Source: Deltaproteobacteria bacterium HGW-Deltaproteobacteria-14 (GTDB lineage Bacteria; Myxococcota_A; UBA9042; PHBI01). From it: a stretch of DNA of 35,783 nt. Shown here in pieces: positions 1 to 8,620 of the stretch. The first letter of the stretch is position 1; each line of letters opens with the position of its first letter. The stretch covers positions 1 through 35,783 of the forward strand of contig PHBI01000056.1 in the NCBI GenBank assembly GCA_002841945.1. Reading direction: 5' to 3'. A program made the position numbers and the translations under genes. Under the pieces are notes generated by a model, which made no database searches, was not told where the DNA came from, and saw only the letters and a list, made by a program, of their open reading frames with translations.

Positions 1-174
1 ACAGACATCTCCTGTTCTTTGCCGTCGAGACCCCAATTCGTTCCGCAATATCTTCGCGCGCCTCGAGAAACATCCCGAGAATGCCGCTGCCCCGCCGCTC
101 GACACGACACACCCCTGCGCCGCGTCCAACCACCAAACCCATAGCGCTCGCGCGTGCTCGGACCGCCGCAGCCG
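1..174. other. Intergenic end of window, no gene recognised
   Basis: Downstream of the last gene of the cbb3 operon. I see no convincing reading frame, RNA gene or strong terminator. A weak 5-bp stem (AGCGC/GTGCT) lies near 142-157 just after the operon's last stop codon, but has no T tract. The stretch is somewhat less GC-rich than its surroundings, as expected for non-coding sequence. Confidence 0.4.
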
Positions 175-936
175 CTACCAGAACATGATGGTGAAGTGGT
201 CGCCGAACAGCGTGACCGGGATGTGGAGGTGCCCCACGACGTCGAGCCCCGCGAGGCCCACCAACGTCAACCAGACGCCGGACACAGCGAGCAGGACACG
301 CTGCACCTTGCTGGCGTTCAGGCGCTTGAAGACCCGCGGCAGCAGCGTCACGCCGAGTAACATCGGCGTCGTCATCAGCACCAACAGCACCATCACCCCC
401 GCGCCGTGCAGCGGTGACCCCGTCGTCGCCGCGAGCCCGAGGGCCCAAAACGTGATCATGCACGGCAGAAGCCCCATCACCGCGCCGAGCAGGAACGGCC
501 GCCCCGGGCCCCCCGCGATCGCCAGCGGGTGCAAGAGCCGCGGCAGCGCCTGGGACACCCGCTCGATCCACGACCGCTTCTCGAAGCGCCGCTCGAGGGT
601 CGTCTTGACCGGCTTCGGCCGGCGGCGCCAGAAGGCCGTCACCAGGATGGTCACGCCGAACGCCAGCGCGAAGATCGCCCCCGCTGGGCCGAAGACCGCG
701 TCGAGCCCGACCCCGGCGAGCCCCGCCAGCGCCCCGAGCAGCATGTAGGTCACCGCGCGCCCGCCCTGATACTGCAGGATCGCCAGCGCCCCCCGCGGCA
801 CGCTGTGCCCGCGCGAGGCCCCCGCGACGTCGAAGCCGATGAGGATCGGCCCGCACATCCCGGCACAGTGGAAGCTGATCCACACCAGCCCGACGCTCAA
901 CAGCTGGGTGTACGCGCTGGCCGCCGCCTCGCTCAT
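175..936 (-). CDS. TauE/SafE-like (UreH-type) membrane protein of the cbb3 cluster
   Basis: A 253-residue polytopic membrane protein of the sulfite exporter TauE/SafE / UreH-like transmembrane family. The protein begins MSEAAASAYTQLL, and the first helix carries the motif FHCAGMCGPI, the cysteine-rich signature typical of the members found in cytochrome oxidase clusters. A second conserved stretch, GLLPCMITFWALGLA, lies in the C-terminal half. About six hydrophobic segments are visible. In cbb3 clusters such proteins are thought to take part in copper handling or oxidase assembly; the substrate is not known from the sequence. The ATG (934-936) overlaps the stop of the upstream ccoH-like gene in an ATGA, so translational coupling is likely. 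A longer open frame upstream is only a shadow of ccoH and ccoG. It is the last gene of the operon. Confidence 0.85.
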   Translation of the reverse strand: MSEAAASAYTQLLSVGLVWISFHCAGMCGPILIGFDVAGASRGHSVPRGALAILQYQGGRAVTYMLLGALAGLAGVGLDAVFGPAGAIFALAFGVTILVTAFWRRRPKPVKTTLERRFEKRSWIERVSQALPRLLHPLAIAGGPGRPFLLGAVMGLLPCMITFWALGLAATTGSPLHGAGVMVLLVLMTTPMLLGVTLLPRVFKRLNASKVQRVLLAVSGVWLTLVGLAGLDVVGHLHIPVTLFGDHFTIMFW

Positions 937-1166
937 CGCCGCCCAGTCGGCTCCGTCGGCGCCGTCACGTCGGCTCCGACCGCGTCCTGCCTCGGCTCGG
1001 CGGCCGGCGCCGGGAGGGCGGCTGGCTTCGCAGGTTCGTGGCGCGGGATCAGATCCACCGGCGTCGACGCCGCGATGACGAAAAACACCACGTTGAACGC
1101 GATCAAGAGCCCGAAGAACCCAGCGATGAACCAGCCGGGATGGATGTCTTTGATGCGCTGCAACAT
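933..1166 (-). CDS. ccoH: Short CcoH/FixH-like single-pass membrane protein
   Basis: A 77-residue protein starting MLQRIKDIHPGWFIAGFFG. It has one transmembrane segment at about residues 10-33, followed by an Ala/Pro/Glu-rich tail. The N-terminal helix and the position right after ccoG match FixH/CcoH, which is needed for stable assembly of cbb3 oxidase. Family members are usually 140-180 residues with a folded periplasmic domain; that domain is absent here, so this is either a minimal CcoH or an unrelated small protein in the same slot. The ATG at 1166 touches the ccoG stop; an in-frame GTG three bases upstream (1169) would give 78 residues and a GTGA overlap. A GGAG lies just upstream inside the end of ccoG. 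The gene's end overlaps the next start by 4 nt. Confidence 0.65.
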   Translation of the reverse strand: MLQRIKDIHPGWFIAGFFGLLIAFNVVFFVIAASTPVDLIPRHEPAKPAALPAPAAEPRQDAVGADVTAPTEPTGRR

Positions 1167-2662
1167 CACCGCTTCTCCTCGCCCTCGTCGCCGTGGTGCC
1201 GGTCGCCCTCGTCGCCGTGATGCTCGTCGTCCTCGTGCGCCTTCGCCTTTCGCACCGGGCGGCGCGGGCCGAGCACCGCGACCGCGACGTCCTCCACCTC
1301 GCCCGTGGACGTGTCGGTGACGGTGAGGTGCACCTCCATCCCGTGCTTGTAGTGCTGGAGTGGCACCTTGGCGAACACCGGCAGCTCACGCCCCTGGAAG
1401 GTGTCGAGCTCGACGTCTGTCTGCGGCAGGAAGAGGACGTCGGCGAAGCCGTCGGCCGGGGCCAGCTTGAACAGCGTGTGCCCGTTGCGCTTGTTCACGA
1501 CGTGGACGCGGAAGGTGTTCTCGATCGTCGCGTCGGTCAGCGTGTACGGCGCCCCCTGGACGCGCAGGACGTTGACCTCGAAGGTGTCGTTGCGGCTCAT
1601 GACGATGGTCGAGACCACCACCAGGATGAGCCCGGCGATGGCGTAGGCGATGACCCGCGGGCGCTTGAAGCTGCGCCGCTTGCCGTCCTCGATCGCCGCC
1701 AGCGAGTCGTACCGGATGAGCCCGGTCGGGCGCCCGACCTTGGTCATGATGTCGTCGCACGCGTCGATGCAGTAGGCGCACCCGATGCACTCGAGCTGCG
1801 GGCCGCTGCGGATGTCAATCTGCGTCGGGCAGACCGCGATGCAGCGCCCGCAGTCCACGCAGTCGCCGACCGACGCGTCGAGCTCCTTCGCCCTGACCTT
1901 TCCCCGCGGCTCGCCGCGGGCGTAGTCGTATTGCACGTTGATGGTGTCGCGGTCCTGCAGCACCGACTGCAGCCGCCCGTAGGGGCAGATGACGATGCAC
2001 AGCTGCTCGCGGAACCACCAGAAGTTGCCGTAGATGATGGCGGTGAAGATCGCCGCCCACATGAAGGTGCCCATGTGCCCCGCGGGACCGTCCTCGATCA
2101 TCGCGCCGAGCGTGTCCACCGAGGTGAAGTAGGCCAAGAACACGTGGGCGATGGCGACCGATAGGGCGAGGTAGATGGCGTGCTTGAGCGCGCCCTTGAT
2201 GACCTTCTCGCCGGTGAACGGCCCGTCCGCGAGGCGCCGACGCTTGGACGCCGGGCCCTCGATCCAGCGCTCGATGCGCCGGAACACGCCGTCGAGGAAG
2301 ACCGTCTGCGGGCACGCCCACCCGCACCACAGCCGCCCCCACAGCGCCGCGACCACGATGAGCGCGAAGCCGATCCCGGTCAGGACGAAGAACGCGAGAT
2401 AGAAGTCCTGCGAGTTGTAGGTCGCGCCGAACAGGTAGAAGCGGCGGTCGGGCAGATCGATGTGGACCGCCGGGTGGCCGCCGATGTGCACGAAGGGCAG
2501 CGCAACATAGACGGCGATCAGAATCGTGTAGACCCACGGCTTTAAGCGGCTCCAGCGCCCCTTTGCATCCGCGGGATAGACGTATTTCCGGGAGCCGCGC
2601 TCATCGAGCACGCTCACGGTGTCGAGGTTCGGGCCGCTCTTGTCGGGCTTGTCGAGGCTCAT
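1166..2662 (-). CDS. ccoG: Cytochrome c oxidase accessory protein CcoG (FixG/RdxA)
   Basis: A 498-residue membrane iron-sulfur protein, in the family shown to act as a cupric reductase supplying Cu(I) for the CuB centre of cbb3 oxidase. Visible motifs are CGWACP (about 113-117) and CIVICP (222-226) in the membrane part, and two 4Fe-4S ferredoxin motifs with cysteines near 268/271/274/278 and 292/295/298/302. An Ig-like FixG C-terminal region follows. The protein ends in an unusual His/Asp/Glu-rich tail (HEDDEHHGDEGDRHHGDEG) that could bind metal; this tail is not a family hallmark. About four to five transmembrane segments are seen. The ATG is preceded by GGAG. The gene follows ccoP after 97 bp that contain hairpins. 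Confidence 0.95.
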   Translation of the reverse strand: MSLDKPDKSGPNLDTVSVLDERGSRKYVYPADAKGRWSRLKPWVYTILIAVYVALPFVHIGGHPAVHIDLPDRRFYLFGATYNSQDFYLAFFVLTGIGFALIVVAALWGRLWCGWACPQTVFLDGVFRRIERWIEGPASKRRRLADGPFTGEKVIKGALKHAIYLALSVAIAHVFLAYFTSVDTLGAMIEDGPAGHMGTFMWAAIFTAIIYGNFWWFREQLCIVICPYGRLQSVLQDRDTINVQYDYARGEPRGKVRAKELDASVGDCVDCGRCIAVCPTQIDIRSGPQLECIGCAYCIDACDDIMTKVGRPTGLIRYDSLAAIEDGKRRSFKRPRVIAYAIAGLILVVVSTIVMSRNDTFEVNVLRVQGAPYTLTDATIENTFRVHVVNKRNGHTLFKLAPADGFADVLFLPQTDVELDTFQGRELPVFAKVPLQHYKHGMEVHLTVTDTSTGEVEDVAVAVLGPRRPVRKAKAHEDDEHHGDEGDRHHGDEGEEKR

Positions 2663-2684
2663 CGCGCTTCATCTCCGGGTTCCG

Positions 2685-2713
2685 CGTGGGGGGCGGGAGG
2701 TGAGAACCCCACG
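2685..2713 (-). other. Hairpin between ccoP and ccoG
   Basis: A 7-bp perfect inverted repeat (CGTGGGG/CCCCACG, 2685-2691 and 2707-2713) lies in the only sizeable gap inside the operon. A second short stem (GGCGA/TCGCC, 2727-2737) is nearby. As RNA they could partly stop transcription or protect the ccoNOQP message, giving more structural subunits than accessory proteins. There is no T tract, so a classic terminator is unlikely. Confidence 0.35.
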
Positions 2714-2759
2714 GACGCGCCGGGGAGGCGAGTCGCCCCCCCGACGCCCGATACGAGCG

Positions 2760-3344
2760 CTACTGCGCCGGCGGAGCGCCCGACGCGTCGACCCCCTGCG
2801 GCTCCTTGCCCGGGACGTTGGTGTCCTTGAGCGTCGCGATGAACGCGTAGAGCTCACGCACCTTCTTGTCGCCGAGGACCGGCCCCCACGTCGGCATGCC
2901 CTTCTCCGGCACGCCGAACGTGATGGTCGACCAGATCTCCTTCGGCGACGACCCGTGGATCCAGTAGGCGTCCGTCAGGTTCGCGCCGATCTGCCCCTCG
3001 CCGTGCTCGAGGTGGCAGCTCTTGCAGTTGGTCATGAAGACCTCGCGCCCGGCCGCCACCGCCGCCGGATCCTGCGCGATCGCCACCAACTCCTCTTCGT
3101 TGACCGACTTGGCGGCCATCGCCTGCTGGTACTCGGCCATCTCGGCCTTGTGGGACAGGTACTGCTCTTCGGACCGCTGGTAGGACATGCTCTGGGTCCC
3201 GATCCAGTAGATGATGCCGAAGATGAAGGCGAGGACGAAGGTCCACAGCCACCACGCGGGGAGCGGGTTGTCGAACTCGCGGATCCCGTCGTACTCGTGG
3301 TCTGTCTCGACGTCGTAGATCGGGTTTGCGTCACCGACGGCCAT
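2760..3344 (-). CDS. ccoP: Mono-haem cbb3 oxidase subunit CcoP
   Basis: A 194-residue subunit: an N-terminal CcoP domain with one transmembrane helix (about residues 29-50), a helical linker rich in Glu/Ala, and one class I cytochrome c domain with haem motif CKSCH (107-111) and probable axial Met150 in KGMPTW. Canonical CcoP has about 300 residues and two haem c domains; this one has only a single CxxCH. The ATG at 3344 has an ideal GGAGG seven bases upstream, so I prefer it to an in-frame TTG at 3356. Its start overlaps the end of ccoQ by 14 nt. It brings electrons from soluble cytochromes to the CcoO haem. Confidence 0.93.
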   Translation of the reverse strand: MAVGDANPIYDVETDHEYDGIREFDNPLPAWWLWTFVLAFIFGIIYWIGTQSMSYQRSEEQYLSHKAEMAEYQQAMAAKSVNEEELVAIAQDPAAVAAGREVFMTNCKSCHLEHGEGQIGANLTDAYWIHGSSPKEIWSTITFGVPEKGMPTWGPVLGDKKVRELYAFIATLKDTNVPGKEPQGVDASGAPPAQ

Positions 3345-3558
3345 GGGCGCCTCCAACAGTATCTTTCGGGTTGAGATGGGACGTGGTCGCGAGCTCGTCG
3401 TCCTCGAGCGGGAGGTTCGCGAGGTGCTGGTCGTCGGGGTGTGCCGCGCCCCGGCGCCAGACGTGGATCGACACCACCACGAAGATCACGATGAACAGCA
3501 TCAGCGCGAAGATCGGCAGATCGATGATGGTGTTGTGCTGCATCACTTCTTTGTACAT
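3331..3558 (-). CDS. ccoQ: cbb3 oxidase small subunit CcoQ/FixQ
   Basis: A 75-residue protein starting MYKEVMQHNTIIDLPIF, with one transmembrane helix (about residues 12-34) and a charged cytoplasmic tail. Size, topology and position between ccoNO and ccoP identify it as the CcoQ/FixQ-type subunit, which stabilises the CcoP-CcoNO interaction in known systems. The ATG is preceded by GGAGG at ideal spacing, 14 nt after the ccoNO stop. Its 3' end overlaps the ccoP start by 14 nt, which is unusually long and suggests tight translational coupling. A much longer open frame through this region is a shadow of ccoNO. Confidence 0.88.
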   Translation of the reverse strand: MYKEVMQHNTIIDLPIFALMLFIVIFVVVSIHVWRRGAAHPDDQHLANLPLEDDELATTSHLNPKDTVGGAHGRR

Positions 3559-3572
3559 GCGGATCCTCCGGG

Positions 3573-5942
3573 TCAGCGGCTCGGCGTCGGGGCGCCCGGG
3601 AAGTTCTTCACCGGCTCGGCCGGCTTCGACACGGTCGCGCCGCCCGGTCGCCACGCGTTCAGCGGGTTCTCGGGGTTCTTCCCGAGCCGCTGGAGGTAGG
3701 CGATGAGCGCGACCATCTCGCTGTCCCACGCGACGTCCTCGCCCTCCTTGCGGAGGTCGTCGCTGACCGCGCGCGCCTGCCGCTCGAGGAGCTGGTTGGC
3801 CTCCGACACGTCCTGGCTCGTGTAGGGCACGCCGAGGGTCTTCATCGCGTTCACCTTGAGCGCCGTGTGCTCGAGGTTGACCTTGTCGTCGGTCAGGAAC
3901 TGATAGGTCGGCATGACCGAGCCCGGCGAGGTGCTCCGCGGATCGTTCATGTGCTGGAAGTGCCACAGGTTCGGGTACTTCCCGCCCTCTCGCGCCAGGT
4001 CCGGCCCGGTCCGCTTCGACCCCCACTGGAACGGGTGGTCGTAGATCGACTCGTTGGCCGTGCTCGCCTCGCCGTAGCGCAGCACCTCGTTCACGAACGG
4101 GCGAATCTGCTGACTGTGGCAGAGGTAGCACCCCTCGCGGACGTAGACGTCACGCCCCACCAGCTCGAGCGGGGTGTAGGGCGTCTGGGCCACGCCGAGC
4201 TTCGGCACCGCGCTGTCGATGGCGACCACCGGGACGAGCTCGGCGACGCCACCGACGAGGACCGCCAGGGTCACGAGCACCGAGAAGAGCAGCGCCTTGC
4301 CCTCGAGCATGCGGTGCATGTTCTGGCCGTACTTGCTGTCCTTCTTACCCATCATGAAGATGCCGCCGATGATCATCATGAGCACGACGCCGAGGGCCAC
4401 GACCGCCCCGACGAGGTCGGCCGCGAGGAAGCCGAGGCTCACCAGGGTCCCGACGTAGGCGAGGATGAGGACCGGGTGGAAGGCGACGTGGGTCCACGGG
4501 ATGTTGACCTCCTCCTTGACCGTCTCGGTGACGGTGACCGTCACGGTGGTGGGCTTGCCGGCCCGGACCGTCCGCCAGACGTTGTAGCCGAGCAGGATGA
4601 AGCCGGTGAGGAAGAGCGTGCCGCCGATGGCGCGGGTGAGGTACATCGGCCAGATGGTCATCGTGGTCTCGACGAAGCTCGGGTACATGAGCGCGCCGTC
4701 CTCGGTCATCGCGCGCCACATGAGGCCCTGCGAGATGCCGCCGACCCACATCGACACCGCGTAGAGCAGGATGCCGATGGTCGCGATCCAGAAGTGCGCG
4801 TCGGCGAGCTTCTTGGAGTGCAGCTCGCGGCCCCACAGGCGCGGCACCAGCCAGTACATCATGCCGGCCGCCATCAGGCCGTTCCAGCCGAGGGTGCCGT
4901 TGTGCACGTGGCCGATGATCCAGTCGGTGTAGTGGCCGAGCGCCGACACGCTCTTGATGCTCAGGAGCGGCCCCTCGAAGGTGGACATGCCGTAGAAGGT
5001 CACGCCGGCGATGAGGAACTTGATGACCGGGTCGGTGCGGAGCAGGTGCCAGGCGCCGCGCAGGGTCAAGAGGCCGTTGATCATGCCGCCCCACGACGGG
5101 GCCCACAGCATGAGCGAGAAGATCATGCCGAGGGACTGGGCCCAGTCCGGCAGCGAGGTGTAGAGCAGGTGGTGCGGGCCGGCCCAGATGTAGAGGAAGA
5201 TCAGCGCCCAGAAGTGGATGATCGACAGCCGGTATGAGTAGACCGGTCGGTTCGCCGCCTTCGGGAGGAAGTAGTACATGATGCCGAGGATCGGCGTGGT
5301 CAGGAAGAAGGCGACGGCGTTGTGGCCGTACCACCACTGCACTAGCGCGTCCTTGACGCCGCCGTAGACCGAGTAGCTCTTGGTCATCAGGATCGGCAGC
5401 GCGAGGTTGTTGATGATGTAGAGCACGGCGACGGTGATGATGGTCGCGATGTAGAACCACAGCGCGACGTAGAGGTGCTTCTCGCGGCGCTTGGCGAGGG
5501 TCCAGAAGAAGTTCACCGCGAAGACGACCCAGATCAGCGTCACGCCGATGTCGATCGGCCACTCGAGCTCGGCGTACTCCTTGGACTGGGTGATGCCCAG
5601 CGGGAGGGTGACCGCCGCGGCGACGATGATGAGCTGCCAACCCCAGAAGTGGATGCTCGACAGCGCGTCGCTCGCCATGCGCGCTTTGGTCAGCCGCTGG
5701 GTCGAGTAGTAGATGCCGGCGAACATCATGTTGCCGACGAACGCGAAGATCGCCGCGTTCGTGTGCAGCGGTCGCAGCCGACCGAAGTTGAAGTACGGCT
5801 CGACGTTCGCCCCGGGGAAGGCCAGCTGGTAGGCGATCCATACGCCGAGGAGCATGGCGACTATGGCCCAGATGACCGTCGCCAGCAGGAACTGCCGGAC
5901 GATCTTGTCGTCATACGAGAAGGTTACCTCTCTAACACTCAT
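3573..5942 (-). CDS. ccoNO: Fused cbb3 oxidase catalytic subunit CcoNO
   Basis: A 789-residue fusion of the catalytic subunit CcoN (about residues 1-465) with the mono-haem subunit CcoO (about 485-789). CcoN shows the conserved histidines for haem b, haem b3 and CuB: His60 in RPLHTN, His207 in WWYGHNAV, His257-His258 in GPHHLLY, and His345/His347 in IIGHVHNG. CcoO has its haem c motif CYLCH (605-609) and likely Met677 ligand (VMPTYQF). The junction, about 460-500, includes a Thr/Val repeat and an extra transmembrane segment, so the CcoO part stays anchored. In many proteobacteria ccoN and ccoO are separate; fused forms are known, notably in Bacteroidota. The start overlaps the end of ccoS by 11 nt. 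The complex reduces O2 to water at low oxygen and pumps protons. Confidence 0.96.
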   Translation of the reverse strand: MSVREVTFSYDDKIVRQFLLATVIWAIVAMLLGVWIAYQLAFPGANVEPYFNFGRLRPLHTNAAIFAFVGNMMFAGIYYSTQRLTKARMASDALSSIHFWGWQLIIVAAAVTLPLGITQSKEYAELEWPIDIGVTLIWVVFAVNFFWTLAKRREKHLYVALWFYIATIITVAVLYIINNLALPILMTKSYSVYGGVKDALVQWWYGHNAVAFFLTTPILGIMYYFLPKAANRPVYSYRLSIIHFWALIFLYIWAGPHHLLYTSLPDWAQSLGMIFSLMLWAPSWGGMINGLLTLRGAWHLLRTDPVIKFLIAGVTFYGMSTFEGPLLSIKSVSALGHYTDWIIGHVHNGTLGWNGLMAAGMMYWLVPRLWGRELHSKKLADAHFWIATIGILLYAVSMWVGGISQGLMWRAMTEDGALMYPSFVETTMTIWPMYLTRAIGGTLFLTGFILLGYNVWRTVRAGKPTTVTVTVTETVKEEVNIPWTHVAFHPVLILAYVGTLVSLGFLAADLVGAVVALGVVLMMIIGGIFMMGKKDSKYGQNMHRMLEGKALLFSVLVTLAVLVGGVAELVPVVAIDSAVPKLGVAQTPYTPLELVGRDVYVREGCYLCHSQQIRPFVNEVLRYGEASTANESIYDHPFQWGSKRTGPDLAREGGKYPNLWHFQHMNDPRSTSPGSVMPTYQFLTDDKVNLEHTALKVNAMKTLGVPYTSQDVSEANQLLERQARAVSDDLRKEGEDVAWDSEMVALIAYLQRLGKNPENPLNAWRPGGATVSKPAEPVKNFPGAPTPSR

Positions 5943-6168
5943 CTCTGTCGCCCTCGTCAGGGGTTGGGGGGTGGCTGTTGTCGTCGATTGAAGTCGCGGG
6001 CGAAGCCGCAGTGGTCGGCACTTGGAAGTCGTCGCTGTCGTCGAGCGGCAGCAGCGCGAGGCGCTCGATCTGATCGCGGTCCCGCTGGGCCGCGCTGTAG
6101 AAAAACAGGATGAGACCGAGGGCCGCCAGGCCGAGGCTGGCGAACACGGTCAGATACAGGATGTTCAT
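5932..6168 (-). CDS. ccoS: cbb3 oxidase assembly protein CcoS
   Basis: A 78-residue protein beginning MNILYLTVFASLGLAALGL, with one transmembrane helix (about 3-25) followed by a basic/acidic stretch and a hydrophilic tail of about 40 residues. Size, N-terminal helix and position beside ccoI match CcoS/FixS, needed for inserting haem and copper into CcoN. The tail is longer than in many CcoS proteins (often 45-60 residues). The ATG overlaps the ccoI stop (ATGA), and the gene's end overlaps the ccoNO start by 11 nt. Confidence 0.9.
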   Translation of the reverse strand: MNILYLTVFASLGLAALGLILFFYSAAQRDRDQIERLALLPLDDSDDFQVPTTAASPATSIDDNSHPPTPDEGDRDEC

Positions 6169-8564
6169 CGCGTCACCCCGCGGGCGTCCGGCAGCGCGAC
6201 GGCGTGGGCGGTGGCGACCCGGGCCGGGGCGTGCTCGCGCAGGCTGAAGAGCGTCAGCGCGAGGACCGACAGCGAGCTGAGCGGCATCGCGACCGCGCAG
6301 ACCAGCGGGGAGAGCAGGCCAGCGAGGGCCAGCGCGACCCCGGCGAGGTTGTAGGCGGCGGCGAAGGCGAGGTTGCGGACGACCGTGCGACGCAGGCGCC
6401 CTCCGAGGGCGATCGCCTCCGAGATCGGGCCGATCCCGCTCGCCATCAGGTAGAAGTCGGCCCGCGCCGGCAGCGTCGGGCGATCGACCGCCGGCGTCCC
6501 GGCGCACAGCGCGGCCTCGAAGGCCGGTGCGTCGTTGATGCCGTCGCCGATCATGAGGCTGTCGTGCCGGTCCGCAGCGCGGATGACCGCCGCCTTGTCC
6601 GCCGGGCGGCAGGCGGCGCGGGTGCGCTCGGCCGGGATCGCCAGCGCGCGGGCGGCGGCGTGGACCCGGGCCTCGGCGTCGCCGCTCAGCAGCCACACGT
6701 CGACCCCGGCGTGACCCAGGGCGGCGACCTCGGTGGCGACGTCGTGGCGGAGGGTCTCGACGAAGGCGAAGCGCGCCAGCACCACGCCGTCGCGCTCGAG
6801 GAGCAGGGCGCGCTCGCCGTCGGCGTCGACGTCGGCGTCCGCGACCAGGCGCCAGCTGCCCTCGGCCGAGCGGAGCGTGAGGCCGACCCCCGGCTCCTCG
6901 GTGACCGCCGCGCCGGGGTCCAGCGTGGCGCCCCCGCGGCGGCCGAGGTGGGTGAAGAGCGCGCGGCTCTTGGGGTGGCTCGACCGCACCGTCATCTGGA
7001 AGAGCGCCGCGCGGGCGGCGGGCGGGAGCCCGTCGAGGGCGGCGGGGTCGGCCAGCGTGAGCTCGCCCAGGGTCAGCGTGCCGGTCTTGTCGAAGAACAC
7101 CTGGCGGACACGCCGGACCTTGTCGAGGAAGCCCGACTCGCGCACGAAGAGGCCCTTCTTGCGCAGGCGCGCGTGGACGATCTCGTAGGCGAGCGGCGTG
7201 GCCAGGCCGATCGCGCACGGGCAGGTGACGACGAGCACCGCGATCGCCACCTCGAAGGCGCGAGCCGGGGAGTCGGACCACCACAGCGCGAGCGCGAGCG
7301 CGGCGAAGCCGAGGACGAGCAAGACGTAGGCGCTGCTGACCCGGTGCCAGAAGCCGTCGGGCGCGTCGCCGCCACGCGAGCCGGGGGCGAGGAGCGTGTG
7401 CAGCGCCGAGTCGCTGAACCCCTGGGTCGCGACGAGCTCGCGGGCGACGCCGCCGACGAGGTGGGCGCCGGCGGGGACCACGCGCTCGCCTACGAAGGCC
7501 ACCGGGTCGGACTCGCCGTCGATCCACGCCAGGCTGAAGTCCGCGGCCCCGCCGACGACCCGGGCGTCGACCGGCACGAGCTCGCCCGGGGTGACGAGGA
7601 GCCGCGTGCCGCACAGCACCTCGTCCACCGGGGCGAGGGCGAGGGTGTCGTCGGGAGCGATCACCCGGACGTGGAGCCCCGAGAGGCCGGCGTCGGCGAG
7701 GAGCATCCGGCGGTTGCGCTCGACGAAGCGGCTCTGCAGGTAGCGGCCGAGGAGCATCAGCGCGATGAAGATCGCGAGGGTGTCGAAGTAGGCCTGATCG
7801 CCGCCGCCCTCGAAGAAGAGCCAGGTCGATCCGCCCCAGGCCAGGGCGATCCCGATGGCGATCGGCACGTCGAGGTGGAGCGCGCGGCGGCGCAGCGCCC
7901 CCCAGGCGCCGCGGAAGAAGACCGGCCCTCCGACGAGGACCGACACCGTCGTCAGCGCGAAGGCGAGCCACCCGAAGAGGCTGAAGAGCCCTGGCTCCTC
8001 CTCGGCGTTGAGGCCGAGGTAGCCGGCGGCGCTGAGGATCATGACGTTCATCGCCAGCGCGATGGTCACCCCGAGGCGCACCGAGAGGCCGTCGCTCTCG
8101 CCGCGGCTCGCCTTGAGCGGGGGGCCGGAGCGGTAGCCGAGGTGCGCCAGGTCGCCGAGGTAGGCGGCGACGTCGAAGCGCTCGGGGTCGAACACCAGCT
8201 CGATGCGCCCGACGCCGGGGTTGACCCCGATGTGGACGGCGCCGTCGCGCCGCTGGAAGAGCGTCTGGATCACCCACACGCAGCCCGCGCAGTGGAGCCC
8301 CTGGACGTCAACCGTCACGCTCAGGCGGCCGTCGCGGGATAGATCGCGCGCCCGGGCGACGAGGGGGCCGAGCCAGGTCATCGGGCCCGCGTCCTCGGCG
8401 CCGGGGTTCACGATCCCGCACGACAGATCGTAATAGCGCGTCAGGCCCTCGGCGTGGAGCATGTCGTAGGCCACCCGGCACCCGGCACAGCAGTACGGCG
8501 CAGCCGGGGTCCTGGGCGGCACGGGGCTCTGGCAATGCGGGCACGGCTGGGCGACTTCGGACAC
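6165..8564 (-). CDS. ccoI: CcoI/FixI copper-transporting P1B-type ATPase
   Basis: A 799-residue P-type ATPase that exports copper across the cytoplasmic membrane for cbb3 assembly. The N-terminus has two Cys clusters (CPHC 8-11 and CCAGC 25-29), as is typical of CcoI, followed by a heavy-metal-associated domain with CAGC at 92-95. Further marks are the actuator motif DGES (349-352), the membrane CPC motif (448-450), the phosphorylation motif DKTGT (492-496) and GDGINDAP (673-680). The frame stays open to a TTG at 8627, but I choose the GTG at 8564 because GGAGA lies just upstream and the protein then starts at its Cys cluster. It is the first gene of the operon, 29 nt from the predicted sigma-54 start site. 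In many proteobacteria ccoI follows the structural genes; here it leads. Confidence 0.94.
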   Translation of the reverse strand: MSEVAQPCPHCQSPVPPRTPAAPYCCAGCRVAYDMLHAEGLTRYYDLSCGIVNPGAEDAGPMTWLGPLVARARDLSRDGRLSVTVDVQGLHCAGCVWVIQTLFQRRDGAVHIGVNPGVGRIELVFDPERFDVAAYLGDLAHLGYRSGPPLKASRGESDGLSVRLGVTIALAMNVMILSAAGYLGLNAEEEPGLFSLFGWLAFALTTVSVLVGGPVFFRGAWGALRRRALHLDVPIAIGIALAWGGSTWLFFEGGGDQAYFDTLAIFIALMLLGRYLQSRFVERNRRMLLADAGLSGLHVRVIAPDDTLALAPVDEVLCGTRLLVTPGELVPVDARVVGGAADFSLAWIDGESDPVAFVGERVVPAGAHLVGGVARELVATQGFSDSALHTLLAPGSRGGDAPDGFWHRVSSAYVLLVLGFAALALALWWSDSPARAFEVAIAVLVVTCPCAIGLATPLAYEIVHARLRKKGLFVRESGFLDKVRRVRQVFFDKTGTLTLGELTLADPAALDGLPPAARAALFQMTVRSSHPKSRALFTHLGRRGGATLDPGAAVTEEPGVGLTLRSAEGSWRLVADADVDADGERALLLERDGVVLARFAFVETLRHDVATEVAALGHAGVDVWLLSGDAEARVHAAARALAIPAERTRAACRPADKAAVIRAADRHDSLMIGDGINDAPAFEAALCAGTPAVDRPTLPARADFYLMASGIGPISEAIALGGRLRRTVVRNLAFAAAYNLAGVALALAGLLSPLVCAVAMPLSSLSVLALTLFSLREHAPARVATAHAVALPDARGVTR

Positions 8565-8603
8565 TCGCTCTCCGCTGGAGGGCTGGATACGGCCTCCGCG
8601 TTT

Positions 8604-8620
8604 AGCAAACCACGTGCCAA
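8604..8620 (-). promoter_or_regulatory. Sigma-54 promoter of the cco operon
   Basis: On the minus strand the sequence TTGGCACG, four bases, TTGCT matches the sigma-54 consensus (YTGGCACG-N4-TTGCW) at every defined base: the -24 element at 8620-8613 and the -12 element at 8608-8604. Transcription should start near 8593, giving a 29-nt leader with GGAGA before the GTG of ccoI at 8564. This implies dependence on RpoN and an AAA+ enhancer-binding activator. Confidence 0.8.
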
